DNA of 19,021 bases from Treponema sp. UBA4319 (GTDB taxonomy: Bacteria; Spirochaetota; Spirochaetia; Treponematales; Treponemataceae), in assembly GCA_002393865.1 (NCBI GenBank), contig DGUD01000051.1:1-19021 (forward strand), written 5' to 3'. Below, piece by piece: positions 7,422-15,304 of this stretch. The position numbers and the translations under genes are program-made. Each line of letters opens with the position of its first letter. The first letter of the stretch is position 1. Below the pieces are notes generated by a model that made no database searches, was not told the origin of the DNA, and was given only the letters and a program-made list of their open reading frames with translations.

Positions 7422-8559
7422 ATGCTTGAGGATTTGAAGGAACCTATCGCGGAGCTGAAGGAGAATATCATGGACGTCTGGGGGCGTCTTTGACCCGGAC
7501 GAGATTCGCAAGAAGATAGCCGCCAAAGAGGCGCTGACCACCGCCCCCGGTTTCTGGGACGACAACGAGAAGGCCACCAAGGTCATGAACGACATCAAGC
7601 TGCTTAAGGGCAGGATAGAGCCGTGGGAGCAGCTGCAGAAGGATGTCGCCGATATGGAGACGCTCTACGAGCTTGGCATGGAGGAAGGGGATCAGAGCGT
7701 CGAGGATGAGCTGCGCGGGCAGTACGAGAAGGCGAACGCCGAGTATGAGCACCAGAGCATCCTGAAACTGCTCTCTGACGAGGTCGACAAGAACGACTGC
7801 TTCCTCTCTGTCCATGCGGGCGCGGGCGGCACGGAGGCGTGCGACTGGACGTTCATGCTGAGCCGCATGTACCAGCGCTGGGCGGAGCGCCACGGCTACG
7901 GGCTGGAGGTGCTTTCCGAGGAAGAGGCTGAAGGCGGCCTTAAATCGATAAATATGCGCATCTCCGGCGACTACGTATATGGCTACACCAAGGGAGAGGC
8001 CGGCGTGCACCGTCTGGTGCGCATCAGTCCCTTTGATGCGAACGCCCGCCGCCACACCTCCTTTGCGTCGGTCTACGTGTTCCCGGTGCTGGATGACAGC
8101 ATCGAGGTCAAGATAGACCCCAAGGATCTGCGCGTCGATACGTTCCGCGCGGGCGGCAAAGGCGGCCAGCATGTGAACAAGACCGAGTCTGCCGTCCGCT
8201 TTACGCACCTGCCCACCGGTATCGTCGTGCAGTGCGAGAGCGAGCGGAGCCAGCTGATGAACCGCGCCACCGCCATGAGCATCCTGCGCAGCCGCCTCTA
8301 CGAGTACTACAAGGAGCAGCAGGAGAAGGAGAATTCCAAGTTCGCGGGCGAGAAGAAGGCCATCTCCTTTGGCAGCCAGATACGGAGCTATGTGTTCCAG
8401 CCATACACGATGGTAAAGGACTTGCGCACGCGCTATTCCGTGGGGAACATCCAGGCGGTGATGGACGGCGAGATTGACGGCTTCCTCGACGCCTACCTTT
8501 CCGCAAAGTGGAAGGGGCTGCCGCTGGATAGTGCCGACGATGAGGGGGACGATGCCTGA
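7422..8559 (+). CDS. prfB: Peptide chain release factor 2 (RF2), expressed by +1 programmed frameshift
   Basis: RF2 recognises UGA and UAA and triggers peptide release at the ribosome. The gene is in two frames: codons 1-23 occupy 7422-7490 and end at an in-frame TGA (7491-7493). Skipping T7491 puts the ribosome in the frame that runs from GAC (7492) to the TGA at 8557-8559. The joined protein is 378 residues, a normal RF2 length. Specific marks are S-P-F at 202-204 (the RF2 stop-codon reader) and G-G-Q at 247-249 (catalysis in the peptidyl-transferase centre). The ATG at 7422 has AAGGAAGG at 7407-7413. Translation is coupled to the next gene by a TGATG overlap. This is not a pseudogene: the break is the classical autoregulatory site. 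Confidence 0.97.
7481..7494 (+). promoter_or_regulatory. prfB +1 programmed frameshift site
   Basis: A Shine-Dalgarno-like G run (from about 7480, GGGGG) stands three bases before CTT TGA C (7488-7494), matching the arrangement found in most bacterial prfB genes. When RF2 is scarce, slow decoding of the poor-context TGA-C stop lets the peptidyl-tRNA on CTT slip forward one base onto TTT, and full-length RF2 is made. This is established biology for prfB, read directly here. Confidence 0.95.
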
Positions 8560-10148
8560 TGCGGCCGGGACGTTTTGCCGTGCTCATGGCCCTCTGTGCC
8601 CTTATGGCAGGAGCAGCCTCCGCGGACGACTGGACGCTGGGGGCAATGGAATTTATGTACACGCAGAGCGTCCCCCGCTCCTCCAGCGAGCGGGGCGCGG
8701 CGGCGACTATCCCGTCCCTTGTGCTGGAGCGGCTTTCTTCCGGGGCGATGCATACGCCTTCATCCTCCGAGCTGCTGCAGCGTTCCCTGTACAATCTGCA
8801 GACTGAGCGGCTCTCGCTGTTCATGCAGCTTGCCCGCGAGGTGAAAGTCCGCGACAGTCTGGTGCTTTCCGAGAGCGATGCCCGTGCGCTGAGGAAGAAA
8901 ATTGCCGCGCAGGAGGAGAAGATACGCAGCCTGGAGCGGCAGATTGACGAGAACCTTGCCGAGACCCGCAGGCAGTGTGCCCGGCAGGAGCCGGGGGCTG
9001 CGGCAATCAGCGCCCGTCTTGCCTCCGAGCCTGCCGCAGAGCGGATTGTGCTGTACAAGGACGACGCCACGGTGCTCTATACGCCCGCCGGGGACAGCGC
9101 CGCCGCCGGGCCGGAAAGCTTTGCCTTCAGCGATGCCGTTGTGCGCGAGCACATAAACGGGCTGCTCACCGGGCAGATTGTTTCCTACGGCAACTATGCA
9201 CGCGTGACGGTGGATATCCGCACCTACCCCGGCGGGGAGCTTTCTGGCAGCGTGACGGAGGTCGGCACGCTCGGCGACTGCATGGACATCGCCGCGAACA
9301 TCGCCGCCTCGCTGCTGCCTAAAATCATGAACGCGCTGCCTGTGCGGCTTTTCTTTGACATCCTACCTGCCTCTGCGCAGGAGCAGGCGGAGATTATCAT
9401 CGACGGCGTTATCTGCGAGCCGGGAGCAAAGGTCGTTGATATCGCGGCGGGCACGCATACTATCGACGTGTCCTGCGGGGAACAGTATTTCAGCAAGCGC
9501 ATCACGTATGATTTCAGGGATTCTTTGAATTTCATGGTGCATGTGCCGCTGGAAAAGAAGCGCGACGGCACCTTTGCCATCACGCTGGAGCTGCCGGGCA
9601 GCAGCCCGCTCTCCGGCGGCTCGCACTACGCGGACGGCAGCCTGATAGGCCGCGTCTCAGGCAGCAGCCAGACGGACACGGTGCAGATTAACGGCAAGAC
9701 CATCATCGGGCAGTTCGTCGCGCAGGATGCCGCAGGCAGGACGGTAGACGCCTTCTACTATGTGCCGGAGGAGCAGCAGCGCCAGGGAGCCGAGCTTTCC
9801 GCGCGGCTCCGCCCGCGTAACACGGCGGACGACATAGACAAGCGCCGCGTCTGGGCATACCGGGGCTACACGGCGCTCATGCTGTCGCTGCCGCTGGCTT
9901 TCCTGACGTACGGACGCTATGATTCGGCGGGCATCGGCTATCGTGCGGGGCTGGTCGATGCCGCGACGGTAAACAACTGGGCCTACGCGGAGAACGCCGC
10001 CGTCGGGGTATCTGTGCTTGCGGGCGGCTTCTTCCTTGTGGAGCTGGCGCGCTACCTCTATACCGCGGGCTCCGTGCTGCCTGAGCGGACGCGCGTGGTG
10101 CAGCCGGGGCTGCCCACCGAAAGTATTATACTGGACGCAGGAGACTAG
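8559..10148 (+). CDS. Exported protein with coiled coil, PEGA-like domain and two C-terminal membrane segments
   Basis: The 529-residue protein has a signal peptide with a good cleavage site (G-A-A-S-A before D-D, near residue 22). A heptad-like, charged coiled coil follows at about 100-150 (K-K-I-A-A-Q-E-E-K-I-R-S-L). A mixed alpha/beta region at about 190-260 contains V-R-E-H-I-N-G-L-L. A PEGA-like beta domain lies at about 260-345, recognised by I-I-I-D-G-V and A-G-T-H-T-I-D-V. Two hydrophobic segments lie near 438-453 and 479-503, so the C-terminus is probably anchored in the inner membrane. I cannot name the protein. It starts within the prfB stop (TGATG) and ends 4 bases before ftsY, so it is almost certainly co-transcribed with them; an envelope role is inferred from export and from the lol genes downstream. 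Confidence 0.85.
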   Translation: MRPGRFAVLMALCALMAGAASADDWTLGAMEFMYTQSVPRSSSERGAAATIPSLVLERLSSGAMHTPSSSELLQRSLYNLQTERLSLFMQLAREVKVRDSLVLSESDARALRKKIAAQEEKIRSLERQIDENLAETRRQCARQEPGAAAISARLASEPAAERIVLYKDDATVLYTPAGDSAAAGPESFAFSDAVVREHINGLLTGQIVSYGNYARVTVDIRTYPGGELSGSVTEVGTLGDCMDIAANIAASLLPKIMNALPVRLFFDILPASAQEQAEIIIDGVICEPGAKVVDIAAGTHTIDVSCGEQYFSKRITYDFRDSLNFMVHVPLEKKRDGTFAITLELPGSSPLSGGSHYADGSLIGRVSGSSQTDTVQINGKTIIGQFVAQDAAGRTVDAFYYVPEEQQRQGAELSARLRPRNTADDIDKRRVWAYRGYTALMLSLPLAFLTYGRYDSAGIGYRAGLVDAATVNNWAYAENAAVGVSVLAGGFFLVELARYLYTAGSVLPERTRVVQPGLPTESIILDAGD

Positions 10149-10152
10149 AAGC

Positions 10153-11028
10153 ATGGCAAAATTGTCTTTTTCAGAAAAAATAAAGTCTCTCTTCGGGCGT
10201 CGTACGCCGGAAGACGAGGAATTCTTTGAGGAGCTGACTGACACGCTCATCGAAGGCGATGTGGGGGCAAAGCTTGCGGTGGAGCTGGTCGATAGCCTGC
10301 AGGAAAAGTGCCGCGCGGAAAAAATCTCCGGCAGCAGTGCCATCCTCGCGGAGCTGGAGAAGCTCTGCCTGCCATATGTGAAGGCCTGCGAGCTTTCCCC
10401 GGAGCCCGGCAAGGTGAACGTGTACATGGTGCTGGGCGTGAACGGGGTCGGCAAGACGACGAGCGTCGCAAAGATGGCCCGCCTGTACAGCGACCGCGGA
10501 CAGCACGTCGTCATGTCTGCCTCGGATACCTTCCGCGCGGCGGCTGTGGATCAGATTGCCATGCACGGCGAGCGGCTCGGTATCCGCGTCGTCCGGCACC
10601 AGATGGGCAGCGACCCGTCTGCCGTTGTCTTCGACGCGGCGGATTCATGCAGGGCTGAGGGCGGCGGCCTGGTGCTGGCGGACACCGCAGGCCGCCTGCA
10701 CAACAAGGAGAACCTTGTGAACGAGCTGAAAAAGATTGACCGTGTGGCTCGCAGCAAGGCGGACGAAGGCTGCTACAAGAAAATACTCGTCATAGACGCG
10801 ACCACCGGTCAGAACGCGCTCCGGCAGGCGGAGGTATTCAACGAGGCTGTTGCGGTGGACGCGCTGGTGCTCACCAAGTATGATTCTACAGCAAAAGGCG
10901 GCTGCGTCATCACCATCGGCAGGGAACTGGGCATACCTGTCGCCTTTGTGTGCACCGGCGAGCATTATGAGGACATCGCGCAGATGAATCCCTCCCGCTA
11001 CATTCAGGATTTTCTGGGGACGGCGTGA
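10153..11028 (+). CDS. ftsY: Signal recognition particle receptor FtsY
   Basis: FtsY is the SRP receptor GTPase that docks ribosome-nascent chain complexes at the inner membrane. This 291-residue copy is a compact NG-domain form lacking the long acidic A domain of E. coli. GTPase motifs in order: G1 G-V-N-G-V-G-K-T-T (95-103), D-T-F-R-A-A-A (from 125), G3 D-T-A-G-R (from 177), G4 T-K-Y-D (241-244) followed by S-T-A-K-G-G, where T-K-L-D-G is more usual. The ATG at 10153 has AGGAGA at 10139-10144. The stop overlaps the next start by one base (TGATG). Confidence 0.97.
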   Translation: MAKLSFSEKIKSLFGRRTPEDEEFFEELTDTLIEGDVGAKLAVELVDSLQEKCRAEKISGSSAILAELEKLCLPYVKACELSPEPGKVNVYMVLGVNGVGKTTSVAKMARLYSDRGQHVVMSASDTFRAAAVDQIAMHGERLGIRVVRHQMGSDPSAVVFDAADSCRAEGGGLVLADTAGRLHNKENLVNELKKIDRVARSKADEGCYKKILVIDATTGQNALRQAEVFNEAVAVDALVLTKYDSTAKGGCVITIGRELGIPVAFVCTGEHYEDIAQMNPSRYIQDFLGTA

Positions 11029-11801
11029 TGGGCTTCCTGAGACGCAGCCTGCCCGCCGCGCTTTTTTGTGCGGCCTTTCTGGCGTTGCCTGCCCCCTGCG
11101 GCGATACCATGTACGGCGACGGCCAGGGAAAACTCCGCCTCCTGGACTATGATTCCTGCCAGTTTGCCGCGGGGGAAGGCCGTTCCGGCGGCAGGAACCT
11201 TGTGACCACGGACGGCAGCACGTTCTCGCAGACGCTCTTTGACCCGCTCTGCCGCATAACGGAGCGCACTGAATGGAGGAGCGGCAGCAGCTCAGGCGGC
11301 TGCGTGCTGCTGGGCAAAAAAAGCTACCGCTACCGCAGCGATTCCGACCCTGCGGACGTGCTGCCCGCGCAGCTGACGGAGACCCGCTACGACCGGCATA
11401 CCGTCGCCGAGACCTTTTTTGATGCCGCCGGGAATCCCGTGCGGGAGCAGCTCTTCTCCACTGCAGGCGGAAGGCGCGCCAAACTCAGCGAGACATCCCG
11501 CTCCTATGACGCATCGCGCCGCCTTACGGAGGAGACCGTGCGCAGCTACGACGGCAAGACTCCCCTCCGGAGAACGGTGTACCGGTACACGGGCAAGTCG
11601 TCGCGCCCGGATTCCTCCTATTACGAGGACGGAGTGCTGCGCGTGGTGACTGCCTACAGCTCCGAGAATTCCTGCGTGGTCGATACCTATTTTGAGCGCG
11701 ACTACGTGGTGAGCGTGCATTATACGGACGGCCGGCGTACGCTGGAGCTGGTGACCGTGGGCGGCAAGGAGCGGAGCCGGAGGAAATTCGATGAGGACTA
11801 G
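11028..11801 (+). CDS. Exported protein with YD/RHS-like repeats, unknown function
   Basis: The 257-residue protein starts with a signal peptide (R-R-S-L, then an Ala/Leu/Phe core up to P-A-P-C-G near residue 25). The Cys could be a lipidation site, but Pro at -1 makes that uncertain. The rest is beta-rich with recurring, loosely spaced Y-D and F-D units: F-D-P-L-C-R-I-T-E, Y-D-R-H-T-V-A-E, F-D-A-A-G-N-P-V-R-E, Y-D-A-S-R-R-L-T-E-E. These are the signature of YD/RHS-type repeats or of the related periplasmic MORN-like repeats. No enzyme motif is seen. Its place between ftsY and lolC, with an 11-base overlap into lolC, suggests a job in envelope biogenesis, but that is inference. Start choice: ATG at 11028, with a GTG three bases earlier as an alternative. 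Confidence 0.8.
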   Translation: MGFLRRSLPAALFCAAFLALPAPCGDTMYGDGQGKLRLLDYDSCQFAAGEGRSGGRNLVTTDGSTFSQTLFDPLCRITERTEWRSGSSSGGCVLLGKKSYRYRSDSDPADVLPAQLTETRYDRHTVAETFFDAAGNPVREQLFSTAGGRRAKLSETSRSYDASRRLTEETVRSYDGKTPLRRTVYRYTGKSSRPDSSYYEDGVLRVVTAYSSENSCVVDTYFERDYVVSVHYTDGRRTLELVTVGGKERSRRKFDED

Positions 11802-13131
11802 CTCCCTGCGGAAAGGCTCAGCCCCGGCAAAAAGACAAGGTATCTTTTCTTCCCTCCGCTGGATTTATTATGTCTCGCGCCGCTTCTCCCAAGTCGATAC
11901 AAAGGGGCGCTCCTCCGTGACCTCCCGGCTCGCATCGACGGGTATCGCCTTCGGGGTGCTGGCGCTTATCGTGGTGATGAGCGTCATGAACGGCTTCCAG
12001 CGGGAATTCATCGATGCCGTCATGGAAATCAGCTCGTACCACCTGCAGGTCCGGGGGGTGGCCGACAAGGACGCCTTCCTCTCATGGTGCCAGGAAGAAG
12101 GCGGCGTGCGTGCCGCCATACCCTTCCGGGAAGCGCAGGGGCTGCTCGTGCAGGCGGATTCCGGTGCCGAGGCCGCCGCCCTGCTGCGCGCGCTGCCTGC
12201 GGATGTCATGGAGCGCGACGAGGGCTTCCGCCGGGAAGTCCGCATGATTTCGGGGCACTTTGACGTCGGCTCTGCGGATACGGTGGTGCTCGGCTACGAC
12301 CTTGCGCGCTCGCTCGACGCCTCTGTGGGGGACACGGTGGACGTGCTCGCGCTCAGCGGGACAAGCTCCTCCGCGCTCTTCAGCAGGAACCGGGAATTCA
12401 CGGTGAGCGGCATCTTCTATGCGAACTACCAGGACATCAATGCTGCCTATGCCTTTGTCGGCGAGGAGGCGGGAAGAGACTACTTCGGTGCGGACGCGGA
12501 GCAGCTGTACGGCCTGAAGCTTGCCTCCAGCGGACGGGACGCCGCCGCAGCAGCCCGTATCGCGGCCGCGTTCCCGGAGACCAGCGCGGAAAGCTGGCGC
12601 TCATACAACCGCACCTTCTTCGGGGCGCTCCGGGTCGAGAAAAACATGCTCCTGCTGCTGGTATTCCTCATATTCGTCGTGGTCGCGGTGAACATATACA
12701 ACGGGATGCGCCGCATGATGTACGAGCGCCGCGAGGAGATTGCCGTGCTTTCGGCGCTCGGTGCGGGCCCGCGGGAGCTGCAGGCGGTCTTTGTCGTCAA
12801 GGGTGGCTGCAACGGGCTTGCCGGCTCTCTCGCAGGGCTGGTGCTCGGTCTCTTTGTCTGCGTGAACATGCGGCATGTATTCCTCTTTTTGTCCAAGGCG
12901 CAGTTCTGGTGCCAGTGCGTCGCCGCCATGCTGCTTGACCCGCGCACCGACCTTGGCTACCTGCAGGAGAACCCTATGTTCAGGGTCTACGCCTCGGTTC
13001 CCGCACGGATGTTCCCCGGCGAGATTGCGGCGGTATTCCTCTTCGGGCTCTGCTCCGCGCTGGCGGCCTCGTGGATTGCGGGCAGGCAGATACTCAAACT
13101 TACGGTTTCGGAGGTTCTTCGTGACGAATAA
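11791..13131 (+). CDS. lolC: LolC/LolE-type lipoprotein-release permease (first subunit)
   Basis: The 446-residue protein is an FtsX-type permease. A first membrane segment at about 48-70 runs into the family hallmark V-V-M-S-V-M-N-G-F-Q-R-E-F. A periplasmic domain of about 200 residues follows, then three membrane segments near 285-310, 335-355 and 408-430, with the cytosolic coupling motif R-R-E-E-I-A-V-L-S-A-L-G-A after the second. LolCDE extracts lipoproteins from the inner membrane and passes them to the carrier LolA; spirochaetes, with many outer-membrane and periplasmic lipoproteins, depend on it. The start is supported by GGAGGAA at 11779-11785. It overlaps both the preceding gene and lolD by 11 bases. 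LolC and LolE are hard to tell apart; the label follows gene order. Confidence 0.9.
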   Translation: MRTSSLRKGSAPAKRQGIFSSLRWIYYVSRRFSQVDTKGRSSVTSRLASTGIAFGVLALIVVMSVMNGFQREFIDAVMEISSYHLQVRGVADKDAFLSWCQEEGGVRAAIPFREAQGLLVQADSGAEAAALLRALPADVMERDEGFRREVRMISGHFDVGSADTVVLGYDLARSLDASVGDTVDVLALSGTSSSALFSRNREFTVSGIFYANYQDINAAYAFVGEEAGRDYFGADAEQLYGLKLASSGRDAAAAARIAAAFPETSAESWRSYNRTFFGALRVEKNMLLLLVFLIFVVVAVNIYNGMRRMMYERREEIAVLSALGAGPRELQAVFVVKGGCNGLAGSLAGLVLGLFVCVNMRHVFLFLSKAQFWCQCVAAMLLDPRTDLGYLQENPMFRVYASVPARMFPGEIAAVFLFGLCSALAASWIAGRQILKLTVSEVLRDE

Positions 13132-13831
13132 TGCGGAGGGCGTTCCCGGCAGCCTTATCGTCCGGGTCGAAAAGCTTGAGAAGACGTACCGCACGGAAAG
13201 CGAGTCGCTGACCATACTGAAAGGGCTCGATATGAGCGTGCCGAGGGGCGCAAAATGCGTCATCGTCGGCAGGAGCGGCAGCGGAAAGTCCACGCTGCTC
13301 AACATCATCGGCGGGCTTGACAGCGCCACTGCCGGAAAGGTTTTTGTGGACGGGCAGGAAATCAGCGCGATGGGCGAGCAGGAGCTGACCGTCTACCGCC
13401 GCCGCTTTCTGGGGCTGGTCTTCCAGTTCCACTATCTGCTCAAGGATTTCTCCGCGCTGGAGAACGTCTTCCTGCCCGCGTATATGGCCGGTGTCCCGCG
13501 CAGGCAGGCGATGGACAAGGCCGCCGCGCTCCTTTCCGACGTAGGCCTTTCCGACCGGATGTCCCATTTTCCCGCCCAGCTTTCAGGGGGCGAGCGGCAG
13601 CGGGTCGCGGTTGCCCGCAGCCTTGTGAACGACCCGGAGCTTGTCCTTGCGGACGAGCCGACCGGCAACCTTGACCCGACGAATGCCCAGCTTATCGGCG
13701 ACCTGCTGTTCTCCATGGCGGACAGGTACCACAAGACGCTGATTCTTGTGACCCATGACATGAATCTTGCCGCAAAGGGCAGCCTGCGCTACTTTGTGCG
13801 CGACGGGGCGCTCTCGGAGGAATGCCGATGA
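13121..13831 (+). CDS. lolD: LolD, ATP-binding subunit of the lipoprotein-release ABC transporter
   Basis: This 236-residue ABC ATPase powers LolCDE. Motifs: Walker [10 protein letters not shown] (50-58), Q-loop V-F-Q-F-H-Y-L-L, signature L-S-G-G-E-R-Q-R (from 154), Walker [11 protein letters not shown] with D178 and E179, and switch H212 in V-T-H-D. The start is the GTG at 13121, because GGAGG at 13110-13114 lies six bases before it and the protein then has standard length. The frame runs much further upstream through lolC but without a sensible start. It sits between the two permease genes, as expected of a complex made by one operon. Confidence 0.96.
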   Translation: MTNNAEGVPGSLIVRVEKLEKTYRTESESLTILKGLDMSVPRGAKCVIVGRSGSGKSTLLNIIGGLDSATAGKVFVDGQEISAMGEQELTVYRRRFLGLVFQFHYLLKDFSALENVFLPAYMAGVPRRQAMDKAAALLSDVGLSDRMSHFPAQLSGGERQRVAVARSLVNDPELVLADEPTGNLDPTNAQLIGDLLFSMADRYHKTLILVTHDMNLAAKGSLRYFVRDGALSEECR

Positions 13832-15141
13832 CCTTCCGTTCCAGCGTGCTGTATGCCCTGCGGCTGGTGCTCCCGCGCGGCGGCGGGGATTCAGGCAGGG
13901 GGCGCAAGGGGCTCGTGGGCGCGATGCTCAGCATCGGCATAAGCCTTGTTCCGCTCGTCGCCGTCCTTTCCGTCAGCGATGGTATGATAGAGGGTATCAC
14001 GGGGCGCATCATTGGGCTTTCCTCGCAGGATATCTCCGTGCGCGTCCCGGCGGCAATCCCGCTCCGGCGCCTTGCGGAAGGGCTTTCCGGCGTGGAGGGG
14101 GTGTCGCGCGCGAGCGCGGAGCTCCGGGGCATCGCGCTTGCGGCAGGAAAGAGCGCCCGGACAGGCGTCACGGTGCGCGCCGTACCGCAGGACATCTTTG
14201 CGGAGAACCATGCGTTCGCCACCTATTTCTCCGTGGAGGAGGGCGGCGCGGATTTGTCGGGCGGCAGGAATGCAGTCATCGGCCAGAAGGTTGCCCGCGA
14301 CCTGAGCCTGCATGCGGGGGACAAGATTACGCTGATAACGGCAAGCCCTGCGGCCGGGGAGGGCGCTGCGGTGCGGCCAAAAGCCGCCGTGTTCACCGTG
14401 GCGGGTATCGTGTCCTGCGGCTATCAGGAGCTTGACGCGCTCTGGGTCTTTATTCCTTTTGAGGCGGGGGAGGCGTTTTTCCCGCAGGCTGCGGTGCAGC
14501 GCATCGTGAGCATCATGACGCCGGACTCGTTCTCTCCGGAGCTGATGCGGACGCGCCGCCTTGTGCAGGAGGCTGCGGGTGAAGGCTGCGATGTCTACAC
14601 GTGGAACGAGCTGCATGCCGCCCAGTACGAGAACTTTGCCTCCACAAAGATATTGCTGCTGCTCGTCATGCTGCTCATCGTGCTCGTCGCCAGCGTCAAT
14701 ATCAGCTCCGCGCTTGTCATGCTGGTGATGGAGCGCCGCCGGGAGATTGCCATCCTTAAGAGCATGGGAGCCGCTGCGGACGGCATAACGGCGGCCTTTC
14801 TCCTTGCCGGTTTTTCCGCCGGCGCCGCAGGGGTGCTCTTCGGACTGCCGCTGGGGCTCTTTGCCTCTGTCAACATCAACACGCTTATCTCCACCATGGA
14901 GCGCCTTGTCAATGCCGGTGCCCGCTGCATCTTTATGCTCCGGCATGGGGACGCGGCGTCCTACACCGCAATCCACCTGCTCGATCCCGCGTACTACCTG
15001 CAGCAGATTCCGGTGACCGTCCCCTTCCGCGAGCTGCTGCTCGTCGTGCTGGGAACGCTCCTGCTTTCGCTGCTTGTCTCCGCGCTGCCCGCAATCAGGG
15101 CCGGCAGCGAGAAGCCGCTGGATACGCTGCGCAAGATGTAG
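13828..15141 (+). CDS. lolE: LolE/LolC-type lipoprotein-release permease (second subunit)
   Basis: The 437-residue protein is the second FtsX-type permease of the complex. It shares the layout of the first subunit: membrane segment and A-V-L-S-V-S-D-G-M-I near residues 35-60, a periplasmic domain, then membrane segments at about 273-298, 320-345 and 398-420, with R-R-R-E-I-A-I-L-K-S-M-G-A as coupling motif. Start choice: an ATG at 13822 is only one base after GGAGG (13816-13820), while the ATG at 13828 is seven bases away and overlaps the lolD stop as ATGA, so 13828 is preferred. The first permease has N-G-F-Q-R-E where this one has S-D-G-M-I-E, so the two are diverged paralogues that likely form a heterodimer. 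Confidence 0.9.
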   Translation: MTFRSSVLYALRLVLPRGGGDSGRGRKGLVGAMLSIGISLVPLVAVLSVSDGMIEGITGRIIGLSSQDISVRVPAAIPLRRLAEGLSGVEGVSRASAELRGIALAAGKSARTGVTVRAVPQDIFAENHAFATYFSVEEGGADLSGGRNAVIGQKVARDLSLHAGDKITLITASPAAGEGAAVRPKAAVFTVAGIVSCGYQELDALWVFIPFEAGEAFFPQAAVQRIVSIMTPDSFSPELMRTRRLVQEAAGEGCDVYTWNELHAAQYENFASTKILLLLVMLLIVLVASVNISSALVMLVMERRREIAILKSMGAAADGITAAFLLAGFSAGAAGVLFGLPLGLFASVNINTLISTMERLVNAGARCIFMLRHGDAASYTAIHLLDPAYYLQQIPVTVPFRELLLVVLGTLLLSLLVSALPAIRAGSEKPLDTLRKM

Positions 15142-15304
15142 CTGCCGCTCCGGGGAACAGTTTTTTATGCTGCGGCAGCAGGGGGCGCACACGTGATTTC
15201 CGTGCGTGCGGGGCTGGCTCTAGCATATTTTGGGAAAATGTCTTATATTGGAGGGGGAAGGTCTTTTTTTGCCCTTCCGAGCATGTTGTAAGGGGTTCGG
15301 TGAT
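15142..15304 (+). promoter_or_regulatory. Intergenic region between lolE and mcsA: hairpins and a candidate promoter
   Basis: GCTGCCGC (15141-15148) can pair with GCGGCAGC (15172-15179) around a 23-base loop containing six T; no T-run follows the stem, so it is a poor terminator. A -10-like TATATT lies at 15244-15249 with only a weak TAGCAT at 15221-15226 as -35. A small hairpin GGAAGG (15256-15261) / CCTTCC (15273-15278) encloses a T7 loop. No CtsR tandem repeat and no CIRCE inverted repeat was seen. The mcsA Shine-Dalgarno AAGGGG ends 9 bases before its ATG. Confidence 0.45.

Noticed and set aside
7491..7493. prfB as a broken gene because of the early TGA
   Set aside because: The context CTT TGA C with a G-rich run before it is the standard programmed frameshift signal and the downstream frame is intact.
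12875..13120. Upstream start for lolD inside lolC
   Set aside because: The added residues are Arg/Ser/Pro-rich shadow sequence; the GTG at 13121 has a good Shine-Dalgarno and gives the normal LolD length.
15141..15179. Intrinsic terminator of lolE
   Set aside because: The 8-bp stem closes a 23-base loop and the six T lie inside the loop, not after the stem, so the geometry is wrong for Rho-independent termination.
13891..15192. Minus-strand open frame of 433 codons
   Set aside because: It covers lolE on the opposite strand; lolE has clear permease features and the antisense translation has none.
15210..15235. Sigma54-type promoter upstream of mcsA (TGGCTC)
   Set aside because: The GG half is followed by no GC element (TTGC) at the required distance.
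15230..15304. Upstream start for mcsA at 15230
   Set aside because: It has no ribosome site, overlaps the candidate -10 box, and adds residues ahead of the Cys pair that normally opens McsA.
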